A stretch of DNA of 64,000 nucleotides, taken from Azoarcus sp. PA01. Lineage in GTDB: Bacteria; Pseudomonadota; Gammaproteobacteria; Burkholderiales; Rhodocyclaceae. Below are positions 8,927 to 16,681 of the stretch, piece by piece. The stretch covers positions 2,294,001 through 2,358,000 of the forward strand of contig LARU01000002.1 in assembly GCA_001274695.2 (NCBI GenBank), given 5' to 3'. The first letter of the stretch is position 1, and every line of letters begins with the position of its first letter. The position numbers and the translations under genes are program-made. The notes under the pieces are model-generated. The model had not been told where the DNA came from. It saw only the letters and a program-made list of their open reading frames with translations, and made no database searches.

Positions 8927-10024
8927 ATGACTGAGGCGGTGGGCAGGACGGGAGGATTGAGCAATTACATCGCCACGGCCGCCGAAGTCAGCGGGCAGCT
9001 CGCAGCCAACCGCTACCTCGTCCTGCTGCGGATGCTGTGCGCAAAAGCGCTATACGGTCTGTCCGCCGCCGAGTACGGTCTGTACGGCCTGCACCGCCGC
9101 CCTTTCTTCCGCGTCTCCGCGTACCGCACCAAGAAGCAGACCACCGCCTGGTTCAATCGCATCAATCCGGGCGACCGGAAACCGCTGGTTGAAGACAAGC
9201 TCGCGTTCCATCGAAAGTGCCAGTCGGCCGGGTTGCCGGTGCCCCCACTGCTCGCAGTCCTGTCGTTGCGCTCGCCGCGCGACGCTGACGGCTTTCCGTT
9301 GCTGACCCGATTCTCGGACATTCAGCGGCATTTCGCAGGCCACGACAGCGTCCGCTTGATCCTCAAGCCCCGCCGCGACGCGATGGGGACGGGGGTGCGC
9401 TTCGTCGAGCTCCGCTCGGGCGAGCCTTTCGACATCGAAGGCCGCCCGATCGACCCAGGCCCATTCGCCGACTCGCTGCACTTCGACATGCGGCGCGACG
9501 ACTACCTCGTCCAGTCCTTCGTCCGCCCGCACCCCGATGTCGCGCGGCTCGGCTCTGGCAGCGCGCTCGGCACGTTGCGGATCGTCACGTTTCTCAAGGG
9601 AAGCGAGTTCTGGGTGCTGTATGCGCTGATGCGCATTCCCTCGCTCGGCAATGTACACGACAATTTTTCCGCAGGCGCGAGCGGCAACCTGATTGCCAAC
9701 GTCGATGTCGAAACCGGGCGGCTCGGCCCGGCGTGGGGGCGGCGCAATGGCGGGTTCCCGCGGCTTCTCGAGTCCTTCGACTGCAACCCCGACACCGGCC
9801 TGCCGGTGCGCGGCGAAGCGCTGCCGCAGTGGGCGGAGATCCGCGATGCGGTGCGCCGCGCCGCGCACGCGTTCCGGGAGCTGCCGTTCCTCGGTTGGGA
9901 TTTCGCACTTTCCGACGAGGGCATCGTCATCATCGAAGCGAATTCGAACCCCGACATCGTCGGCGCGCAGGTGTCGACCGGGAAGGGTGCGCGCGAGTTG
10001 CTGAGGCCGTTGTGCAGCGCCTGA
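8927..10024 (+). CDS. Sugar-transfer-associated ATP-grasp protein (ATPgrasp_ST type), copy 1
   Basis: A 365-residue soluble ATP-grasp enzyme of the family linked to cell-surface polysaccharide loci, expected to form an amide or similar bond through an acyl-phosphate intermediate. Visible features are the ATP-binding strand LILKPRRDAMGTGV (Lys147), YLVQSFVRPHPDV, LGTLRIVTF, the conserved HDNFSAGASGNLIANVDVET, and the Mg-binding end LGWDFALSDEGIVIIEANSN (Glu337, Asn339). ATG 8927 follows GGAGG (8913-8917) at 9 bases. It heads a rightward run with a GNAT protein and another ATP-grasp. Substrates are unknown. A membrane anchor is not visible. Confidence 0.85.
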   Translation: MTEAVGRTGGLSNYIATAAEVSGQLAANRYLVLLRMLCAKALYGLSAAEYGLYGLHRRPFFRVSAYRTKKQTTAWFNRINPGDRKPLVEDKLAFHRKCQSAGLPVPPLLAVLSLRSPRDADGFPLLTRFSDIQRHFAGHDSVRLILKPRRDAMGTGVRFVELRSGEPFDIEGRPIDPGPFADSLHFDMRRDDYLVQSFVRPHPDVARLGSGSALGTLRIVTFLKGSEFWVLYALMRIPSLGNVHDNFSAGASGNLIANVDVETGRLGPAWGRRNGGFPRLLESFDCNPDTGLPVRGEALPQWAEIRDAVRRAAHAFRELPFLGWDFALSDEGIVIIEANSNPDIVGAQVSTGKGARELLRPLCSA

Positions 10025-10671
10025 TCAAGAACACGACGCGGCGCGCACGGCGCAAGCTCGCCAACCTTCCCCCGCTTCGATGGGCATGGAGCGACCGCTA
10101 TCTGTTGTTGCTTGCAATCGAGGCCGAACGGGCGCCTCAGGCAGCCCCCGGCGACGAATTCGACTGCAACAACCTCGAGCATCTGCGCTGTTTCCGCCAG
10201 ACGGAACGCTGGCTGTCGCCGGAAGCTTTCATCGCCGAGGCGCGCGAGCGTATCGGCGCGGGGCTGCGGCTCTACACGGCGGTCGGCGACGGGGTGCTCC
10301 TTCACTACGGCTGGCTGGTCCCGTTGCAGGAGCGGGCCCAGTTTCCGTACGTCGCGCAGAGCTACGACTTTCCGGACGGAACGGCGGTATTGTTCAACGC
10401 CTACACACATCCTTCGGCGCGGGGCTCGGGCCTGCACGAGCGCTCGATGCGCCGGCGCGTCGCCGATGCCGCACGCCTGCCCGGCGTTCGCCATATCTAC
10501 ACTGCAATCGAAGCGCATAACGCACCGTCTCGTGCGGTCGCTGCCCGGACGGGTTTTCGTTGCGCGGAAGTACTGTACGAAGTCAGCCGCTTCGGCGTGG
10601 TCCGGCGCGGCAGGATGACGCCAGAAGAATATTTCAAAAGGGTGGAACCACGTGGCAGAAGCTTCCTTTGA
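10012..10671 (+). CDS. GNAT-family N-acetyltransferase-like protein
   Basis: A 219-residue protein with a GNAT core in its second half: a strand FNAYTHPSARGSGL that carries the R-x-S-G-x acyl-CoA pyrophosphate loop, followed by helix ERSMRRRVADAA, and the C-terminal IEAHNAPSRAVAARTGF typical of the family. It starts at GTG 10012, overlapping the ATP-grasp gene by 13 bases, and its own end overlaps the next ATP-grasp by 20 bases, so the three are translationally coupled. It probably acylates an amine made or used by its ligase neighbours. The acceptor is unknown. Confidence 0.78.
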   Translation: MQRLIKNTTRRARRKLANLPPLRWAWSDRYLLLLAIEAERAPQAAPGDEFDCNNLEHLRCFRQTERWLSPEAFIAEARERIGAGLRLYTAVGDGVLLHYGWLVPLQERAQFPYVAQSYDFPDGTAVLFNAYTHPSARGSGLHERSMRRRVADAARLPGVRHIYTAIEAHNAPSRAVAARTGFRCAEVLYEVSRFGVVRRGRMTPEEYFKRVEPRGRSFL

Positions 10672-11941
10672 AATGACGCCCGCGCAACGTGCGCGCCTGC
10701 CTGTGCTCGTGCCGGACGTCCACGCAATCGGCATGATCGGTGTGGTCCGCTCGCTGGGGAAGGCCGGCTACCCCGTGCATGCGTGCGCGAGCCGGGCCGA
10801 CGCGCTGGGGCTGTCGTCCAATTTCGCGTCGAAGTCGACCCGTTGTCCAGCCTATGACGACCCCCAATTCCTCATCTGGCTCGACAACTACGTGCGCGAC
10901 CACGGCATCCGGGCGATCGTGCCTAGCGAAGCCTTCCTTCTGGCAGTCCGTCCCGTGTTCGACCGTTACGCGCCGTTGCTGCCGGTTCGTCCCGACGAAG
11001 ACTCCGTCTATGAAGCGTTCAGCAAGCCGGCGGTCCTGTTGCGCCTGCTCGAATCTCCGGATTCCGCAGCGCATCTTCCTCCCACGCTGTTCGTTCAGGA
11101 CGGCGACCCGCTTCCGACCAAGGCACAGGTCGAGGCGCTCGGCCTCCCGATCTTCGTCAAGGGCGACGGGACGGACGACCGCATCGGCAATGACAACATC
11201 GTCGCGCGAGCCGATTCGGCAAGCGAAGCGCTCGAGCAAATCGTCAGGCTGCGCGAGCGCTACCGCCGGGTGCTGGTGCAGGGCTTTGTGCCTGGCCAGG
11301 GCACCGGCGCGTATTTCCTCGTGCATGAGGGCGAGATCCGGCAGGAGTTCATGAACCGCTGCCTGCACGAAGTCCCTCACACCGGCGGCTTCTGCTCGCT
11401 GCGCGACAGCTGGTGGCACGACGCGATGATGGAGGACGCGCGGCGCAAGATCCACCATCTCGGCTGGGAAGGCATCGCGATGCTCGAGTACCGCTGGGAT
11501 CCGGAGACGGATCGCTTCTGGTTCATCGAACTCAACGCGCGCTTCTGGGGCGCACTGCACGTCGCGCTCTATGCCGGCGTCGACTTTCCGACGCAGCTGC
11601 TCGACACGTTCCATTGCGGAAATGCGCGGCAGGTGAAGACTTTCCCGCTCGGCCTGCAGGTCCGTTACACGGTGCCGTTCGAGATTGGCTATGTGATGTC
11701 GCGATGGAAGGACAAGAGCCTGCCCCTTGCCCAGCGGCTCGCCACTGCCGCAGGTGGGCTCATCCGGTGTCTGGATCCCGCAATACGGTCGGATCTGCTG
11801 TTTCCGGGTGACCGGAAGCTTTATTTTCTCCAGTGGTGCGACTTCTTGCACAGGACCGTGGCTCCGAGATTTCGGCTGCGAGGCAAGCGTGACGTCGCAG
11901 CCCCTGTCCCGAAAGAAAAGAGCGGTGTGACGACGACATGA
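10652..11941 (+). CDS. ATP-grasp carboxylate-amine ligase-like protein
   Basis: A 429-residue protein of a different ATP-grasp branch from its neighbours. It has an N-terminal pre-ATP-grasp Rossmann-like domain (LVPDVHAIGMIGVVRSLGKAG, split by a glycine-rich turn; IVPSEAFLLA) and then the ATP-grasp core (IFVKGDGTDD, VLVQGFVPGQGTGA, and the Mg-binding FWFIELNARFWGALH). The layout resembles carbamoyl-phosphate-synthase-type carboxylate-amine ligases. The GTG at 10652 overlaps the GNAT gene; ATG 10673 is an alternative. It probably joins a carboxylate to an amine during glycan or lipid-carrier decoration. The substrate cannot be read from sequence. Confidence 0.8.
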   Translation: MAEASFEMTPAQRARLPVLVPDVHAIGMIGVVRSLGKAGYPVHACASRADALGLSSNFASKSTRCPAYDDPQFLIWLDNYVRDHGIRAIVPSEAFLLAVRPVFDRYAPLLPVRPDEDSVYEAFSKPAVLLRLLESPDSAAHLPPTLFVQDGDPLPTKAQVEALGLPIFVKGDGTDDRIGNDNIVARADSASEALEQIVRLRERYRRVLVQGFVPGQGTGAYFLVHEGEIRQEFMNRCLHEVPHTGGFCSLRDSWWHDAMMEDARRKIHHLGWEGIAMLEYRWDPETDRFWFIELNARFWGALHVALYAGVDFPTQLLDTFHCGNARQVKTFPLGLQVRYTVPFEIGYVMSRWKDKSLPLAQRLATAAGGLIRCLDPAIRSDLLFPGDRKLYFLQWCDFLHRTVAPRFRLRGKRDVAAPVPKEKSGVTTT

Positions 11942-12040
11942 CAGGCGAGGAAAGCTTAGGAAAACCGCGTCCATCGAAAGCCTCGATTGTCCAGGGGCAG
12001 GGGGCATCTGAGACACAGCATGTATTTTTCAGGGGTGTCG

Positions 12041-13963
12041 ATGTACGTAGCTGATCGCGGAAGACAGGTGGCGTCCACGATAACGGACTGCGTTCGCGCC
12101 GTTAAAAGAAGGGCCCGCACGGTTTGGCGGAGCGTCAGTTGGCGGTCCGAATACTTGGGCGTCTATGTCCGAGCGTGGGTGCAGCGGTCCCGGTTGGACG
12201 GGGTCACGTTTGTCGGAATCACTGGCAGTGCGGGGAAGACGACGACGAAAGACCTCGCTGCGGCTGTGCTCGGCACGCTCGGCCCATGTGCTCATACGGT
12301 GGCGTCTGAAAACGAGCCGATCTTCGCGGCGCGAACGGTGCTCGAGACAACGTCAGATCACCGCTCGTGCATCGTCGAACTGGCGGCATTTCGCCCGAAT
12401 TGCCTCGACGAGTCGATTCGCCTGCTGCGGCCGAACATCGCAGTGCTTACGCTCATCGCGCGCGACCACTACACCCGTTTCAAGAGCGTCGAGGGAATCG
12501 CTGCCGAGAAGGGCAAACTCATTGACTCATTGTCCGCGGACGGCACCGCGGTGCTCAACATCGATGATCCGTTGGTGAGGTCGATCGGCGAACGGTGCAA
12601 GGGGCGGGTAATCTGGATCGGCGCCGGCGAAGGCGCGACGTTGAGGCTACGCGCGGCGACTTCTCGATGGCCCGACCCCCTGACACTCGAGATCGAGTTC
12701 GAAGGCCGAGCGTATTCCGTCCGGACGGGCCTGTACGGAACGCAGCTCGCATTGCCTGTGCTGGCCGCGCTCGGCGTAGGTGTCGCAGCAGGTGTGCCGA
12801 TCGAGCGCGCAATCGCGGCATTGGCAGCGGCACAGCCCGCAGAGGGGCGAATGCAGATTGTCGAGGGGAGCGATGGTGTGGTGTTCGTCCGCGACGACTG
12901 GAAAGCGCCGCTCTGGTCGCTGCAGCCGCCGCTCGATTTCCTCCGGGATGCAAATGCGAAGCGCAAGGTCGCCGTCATCGGCACTTTGTCCGATTACTCG
13001 CTTTCCGCGTCGAAACTCTATCCAAAAATTGCCCGACAGGTATTGGAACTGGCCGACCTCGTCGTATTCGTCGGCCCTCATGCAATGCGCGCGTTAAAGG
13101 CGCGGCGGGGGAGCGACGACGATGCGCTGCATGCTTTTCCCGATATTCGCGACGCCGCGATCTGGTTGAGAACGGCGCTGCGGGCGGGCGATCTCGTACT
13201 CTTGAAAGGCTCGAACAGAGCGGACCATCTGGTTCGCCTGATGCTCGACCGATACACGAACGTCCTGTGCTGGCGTGAGCGTTGCAACCGTTCATATTTC
13301 TGCGGGCGATGTTCTCTGGTCGGGACCCCCGGGCCATCCACGGACGCCCATCGTCATTCAAACGAGCCTGCTGCGGACAACATCACAGCAGGCGCTCCGC
13401 TTACCTCGACGCCCGTCCTCGTCGGCCTCGGCAATCCTGGCGAACGGTACCGCCACACGCCCCATAACGTCGGCCATCAGATTCTGGACGAACTCGTTCG
13501 CGCTGCCCGATCCGAGTGGGTCGCTCGTCCGGAAGGGGCAGTCAGCACGATTGTCGTTAACGACGTCACCGTGAAGCTGTTGAAACCTGGTACGAGCATG
13601 AATCATAGCGGGTCCGTCGTGCGCAGCTTCCTTGAAGCGTCCGGTTGTCGCGCCGAGCAGTGCATTCTCGTCCACGACGATGTGGATATCGCTTTGGGCG
13701 ATGTGCGAATCAAACGTGATGGAGGGGATGCCGGGCATAAGGGAGTGCGCTCGATTATTTCTGCTCTGGGCACCGGCGACATCACACGCATTCGCGTCGG
13801 TGTCCGGCGCTCGGGAGACGAGCGGCAGGCACGGCAGCTGGTGCTGGAAAAGTTTTCGGCGATGGAGGAACCCGCTTTATCCCGAGGCGTCGATCGAGCC
13901 ACCGCACAAGTGTGGCAGGTGGTCGCTCAGATGAACTCTGTCCGACTTGCGGAAGTTCCGTAG
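12041..13963 (+). CDS. Mur ligase-like / peptidyl-tRNA hydrolase-like fusion protein
   Basis: A 640-residue fusion. Residues about 55-405 are a Mur ligase: P-loop GITGSAGKTTTKD (Lys65-region), SENEPIFAARTVLET, and the MurF-like sequence around RDHYTRFKSVEGIAAEKGK. A linker with Cys410, 415, 421 and 424 follows. Residues about 458-640 are a peptidyl-tRNA hydrolase domain with GLGNPGERY, catalytic His475 in TPHNVG, MNHSG, and Asp546 in VHDDVD. The usual GHNG is GHKG (Lys567). The Mur part has only about 60 residues before the P-loop, so it lacks MurF's UDP-precursor domain, and the YNANP motif is not recognisable. ATG 12041 has AGGGG 5 bases upstream; ATG 12020 and TTG 11987 are alternatives. 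Function unknown. Confidence 0.82.
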   Translation: MYVADRGRQVASTITDCVRAVKRRARTVWRSVSWRSEYLGVYVRAWVQRSRLDGVTFVGITGSAGKTTTKDLAAAVLGTLGPCAHTVASENEPIFAARTVLETTSDHRSCIVELAAFRPNCLDESIRLLRPNIAVLTLIARDHYTRFKSVEGIAAEKGKLIDSLSADGTAVLNIDDPLVRSIGERCKGRVIWIGAGEGATLRLRAATSRWPDPLTLEIEFEGRAYSVRTGLYGTQLALPVLAALGVGVAAGVPIERAIAALAAAQPAEGRMQIVEGSDGVVFVRDDWKAPLWSLQPPLDFLRDANAKRKVAVIGTLSDYSLSASKLYPKIARQVLELADLVVFVGPHAMRALKARRGSDDDALHAFPDIRDAAIWLRTALRAGDLVLLKGSNRADHLVRLMLDRYTNVLCWRERCNRSYFCGRCSLVGTPGPSTDAHRHSNEPAADNITAGAPLTSTPVLVGLGNPGERYRHTPHNVGHQILDELVRAARSEWVARPEGAVSTIVVNDVTVKLLKPGTSMNHSGSVVRSFLEASGCRAEQCILVHDDVDIALGDVRIKRDGGDAGHKGVRSIISALGTGDITRIRVGVRRSGDERQARQLVLEKFSAMEEPALSRGVDRATAQVWQVVAQMNSVRLAEVP

Positions 13964-14042
13964 GCCGGGTCAGGACGCCTTCACCTATCGATCCGGCAAA
14001 AGAAACGGATTTCCAAGGCGTGAACCCATTCTGAAGCTTCTC

Positions 14043-15155
14043 ATGATCAGAACCTTATCCGAATTAGGTCGCAGGGTCGCCTACCTTGCCAGAAACCGGC
14101 GCGAGATCCTGCGCCTGTCTCAGCTCGATTGCAACAGCCATCCACTCGACCGGCGAAAAACCGAAAGGCAGCGCTATATCGACTTTCTCTATATGACTCT
14201 TCGATGGGGAGAGCCCTCTGCCTTGTATTACGCACAGCAAGTCGACCTGAATGGAAGAAACGTTCGCAAAGATTTTCTTCCATATCAACATTTTCGTCGC
14301 ATCCGTGATTCTCACAATCGAAACGGTGTTCAGGGGAGAACGTTCAATTACGTGTGCCTGTTGCAGGACAAGCTTGTGTTTGAGCGCTATTTTTCATCGA
14401 CCGGTGTGCCGACTGCACCGATACTAGGCGTTGTTAAGGATGGCCTTTTCAGCACTGTTCCGACCAATTCGAGCGCTTCCCGCGATTTCTGGGTCTGGGG
14501 CCAAGAAAAGTGTGCGCGCCAGGCTTTATTCTGTAAGCCTCAAGATGGTATCAAGGGCGACGGCGTGTTCAAGCTCGAATTCGCGGAAGGCCGGGCGTTC
14601 GTAAACGATGTCGCGGTCACGCGTCAGGAGCTGTTGAAGAAATTCGGACGGTCCTACCTCGTTCAGCGACTGATCCCTCAGCACCCTCAGATCGCCCGTT
14701 TCCATCCAGAGTCCCTGAACACTCTGCGGATGATTACATTCAGCGCCGATGGTGAAATTGAGCTGTTCTTGACGTACCTCCGAATGGGAGCCGGTGGACG
14801 TGTCAACGACAATAATAACGAGTCTCGTGCGGCTGTGCGCGTCGATGCCGAAACCGGCCGTCTCTACGATACAGGCTTTGCGATACACGGAGACGAGCCG
14901 GTGCTCGCCGCTGAACACCCTACTACCGGCTGCAAATTCTTGGGTCAGGAGATTCCCTATTTCGGGCGCTGCCGTGAACTCGCGATTTCCGCACATCGTC
15001 AGCTCCCGGGGCTCCTCAGTGTCGGATGGGATATCGCGATCACGCCGGACGGTCCGTTGTTGCTCGAAGGGAATGACGACTGGGGAGCGACGATTGCGAT
15101 GTGGCTGATGCCGAATTTCCGGGAACAATTCATGGCCCGGACGTGGAAAAGGTGA
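14043..15155 (+). CDS. Sugar-transfer-associated ATP-grasp protein, copy 2
   Basis: A 370-residue member of the sugar-transfer-associated ATP-grasp family. Evidence: ALFCKPQDGIKGDGVFKLE (Lys165), SYLVQRLIPQHPQIARFHP, SLNTLRMITF, LRMGAGGRVNDNNNESR, the HPTTGCKFLGQEIPYF loop and the terminal SVGWDIAITPDGPLLLEGND (Glu342, Asn344). It sits between two Mur ligase-like genes, implying action on the same substrate pool. The start is uncertain because no good ribosome site precedes ATG 14043. Base composition here is visibly less GC-rich than the genes before 12 kb. The reaction is presumably ATP-dependent amide formation; the acceptor is unknown. Confidence 0.82.
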   Translation: MIRTLSELGRRVAYLARNRREILRLSQLDCNSHPLDRRKTERQRYIDFLYMTLRWGEPSALYYAQQVDLNGRNVRKDFLPYQHFRRIRDSHNRNGVQGRTFNYVCLLQDKLVFERYFSSTGVPTAPILGVVKDGLFSTVPTNSSASRDFWVWGQEKCARQALFCKPQDGIKGDGVFKLEFAEGRAFVNDVAVTRQELLKKFGRSYLVQRLIPQHPQIARFHPESLNTLRMITFSADGEIELFLTYLRMGAGGRVNDNNNESRAAVRVDAETGRLYDTGFAIHGDEPVLAAEHPTTGCKFLGQEIPYFGRCRELAISAHRQLPGLLSVGWDIAITPDGPLLLEGNDDWGATIAMWLMPNFREQFMARTWKR

Positions 15156-15273
15156 CCCGCCGGCGTCGTATTGAAGAATCGAAGCCCGGAACGGGGCAGT
15201 TGGTTCCGTTTCGCACCGGTTTTCGGATCCGCCGGGGAAAGGAAATAACTCTTTTGCTTGGGATGACCTCTAT

Positions 15274-16539
15274 ATGATGACCTCGCCTATTTCCATGAGA
15301 TTGATTGAGGATCTCCGCGATATGAGAACGGAGTTCCTCGCTGCTTGTCTGAGATCGGCTGCCGGGTTCGAATATTCCCGTCATCCGGTGCCTATTGTCG
15401 CGATCACCGGCAGCGCGGGGAAGACCACCACAAAAGAATGCGTCGCGGCCGTCCTTGCCAGCACATATACGGTTCGCAGTACGGTCGGCAACAGAAACGA
15501 CAGGACCGGAGTCCCCAGTACTTTGCTCGGGCTATCCAACCTGACGTCCCTGAAGAAATTCCTCGGGGCGACTCCTTCGTTACTGTCCAGGCTTGTCCGT
15601 GGCCAACCAGAGGCCGACTATCTCGTCCTGGAGATCGCCGCCCGACTACCGAATCAGATTCCCAAGCAGCTTCGTGTTTTTAGTCCGTCGATATCCATCG
15701 TTACGTCTATCGGTCCGGCTCATCTCGCGACCTTGGGCGCTATCGAGAACGTCGCCAAGGAAAAGGGAAGTATCGTCGCGGCCCTTCCTCATGACGGCTA
15801 TGCGATCCTGTTTCAAGACGACGAGAATGTCCGGAATATGGCCAAACTCCATTCCGGCCAGACCTTGTTTTTCGGATTTTCATCCTCGGCGGATGTGTGG
15901 ATGGACAGCCCGAGGCGCTCGGGTTCCGGATTGACAACGGTGCTGCATGACCCACATGGGGCGATGGAAATGTCATTTCCGCATCTTATGAACCGCCATC
16001 ATCTGAATGCGGTCCTCGCGGCCTGGTGCGTCGGTCTGATTGCCGATGTGCCGCGTGGCGTCATGGCTTCGATCGTCCAGGATTACGCTCCCAAAAACGG
16101 CAGGGGGACAGTGTGGACGAACGGCAATAACGAACTCTTTTACGACGACACGTTCAACGCCAACCCCCTTTCGATGCGCGCAGCACTTGAAACGTTCAGG
16201 GAGATAGCAGGAGACCGTCGCCGTATACTGGTGCTTGGGGATATGTTGGAACTTGGCGAGGGAAGTGACGAACTTCACGAATCGGTGGGGCGTGCCGCTG
16301 CGGAGGTGGGAGATGTTCTGATCACCGCAGGAGAGTACGGCGGCAGCTATGTGAAGGGTTTTACCGAAGCCAATCGGAGCGGAAGTGTAGCGCGTTGCAA
16401 GGACGGCAGCGAAATTTACCAGGCGTTGTGCGCAGAGCGACGTCGGAACGGTGCGGTGCTCCTGAAGGGATCGCACGGTTCAGGGATGTACAAGGTGGTG
16501 TCGCGGATCAAGCAGGAGTCGATCGCGAGGCTGAATTGA
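15274..16539 (+). CDS. MurF-like Mur ligase lacking the N-terminal UDP-precursor domain
   Basis: A 421-residue ATP-dependent ligase. It keeps the MurF central and C-terminal signatures: P-loop VAITGSAGKTTTKE (Lys50), NRNDRTGVPSTLLGL, IGPAHLATLGAIENVAKEKG, FYDDTFNANPLSMRAALETF and ILVLGDMLELGEGSDELHE. Only about 45 residues precede the P-loop, against about 100 in housekeeping MurF, so the UDP-MurNAc-peptide-binding domain is missing and the acceptor is likely something else. It is the last rightward gene of this block, followed by a possible terminator at 16617-16634. It probably adds an amino acid or dipeptide to a carboxylate in the polysaccharide pathway. This is not a candidate for the core peptidoglycan murF. 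Confidence 0.85.
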   Translation: MMTSPISMRLIEDLRDMRTEFLAACLRSAAGFEYSRHPVPIVAITGSAGKTTTKECVAAVLASTYTVRSTVGNRNDRTGVPSTLLGLSNLTSLKKFLGATPSLLSRLVRGQPEADYLVLEIAARLPNQIPKQLRVFSPSISIVTSIGPAHLATLGAIENVAKEKGSIVAALPHDGYAILFQDDENVRNMAKLHSGQTLFFGFSSSADVWMDSPRRSGSGLTTVLHDPHGAMEMSFPHLMNRHHLNAVLAAWCVGLIADVPRGVMASIVQDYAPKNGRGTVWTNGNNELFYDDTFNANPLSMRAALETFREIAGDRRRILVLGDMLELGEGSDELHESVGRAAAEVGDVLITAGEYGGSYVKGFTEANRSGSVARCKDGSEIYQALCAERRRNGAVLLKGSHGSGMYKVVSRIKQESIARLN

Positions 16540-16616
16540 ACCCGGTTTTCAAACGTGAAACGTTGCTCGTCGGACGACAACGGGAGGCAATACAGGTGTG
16601 CCAGTCGAGGCTGCAC

Positions 16617-16640
16617 GCCCGTTCGAAGACGGGCTGTTTC
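16617..16640 (+). terminator. Possible terminator after the MurF-like gene
   Basis: A 6-bp GC-rich stem (GCCCGT at 16617-16622, ACGGGC at 16629-16634) with a 6-base loop and a short T-rich tail (TGTTTCT). It lies in the gap between the rightward MurF-like gene and the leftward ATP-grasp gene, where a terminator is expected. Confidence 0.5.
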
Positions 16641-16681
16641 TCGACTTCGCGCCGGCACGCCATCGCGGGCTTTCACGCGAA

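Noticed and set aside
12041..16539. The possibility that these are core murF and pth
   Set aside because: Both ligases lack the UDP-precursor domain, the Pth half is fused and has an altered tRNA-binding residue, and the context is a polysaccharide locus.
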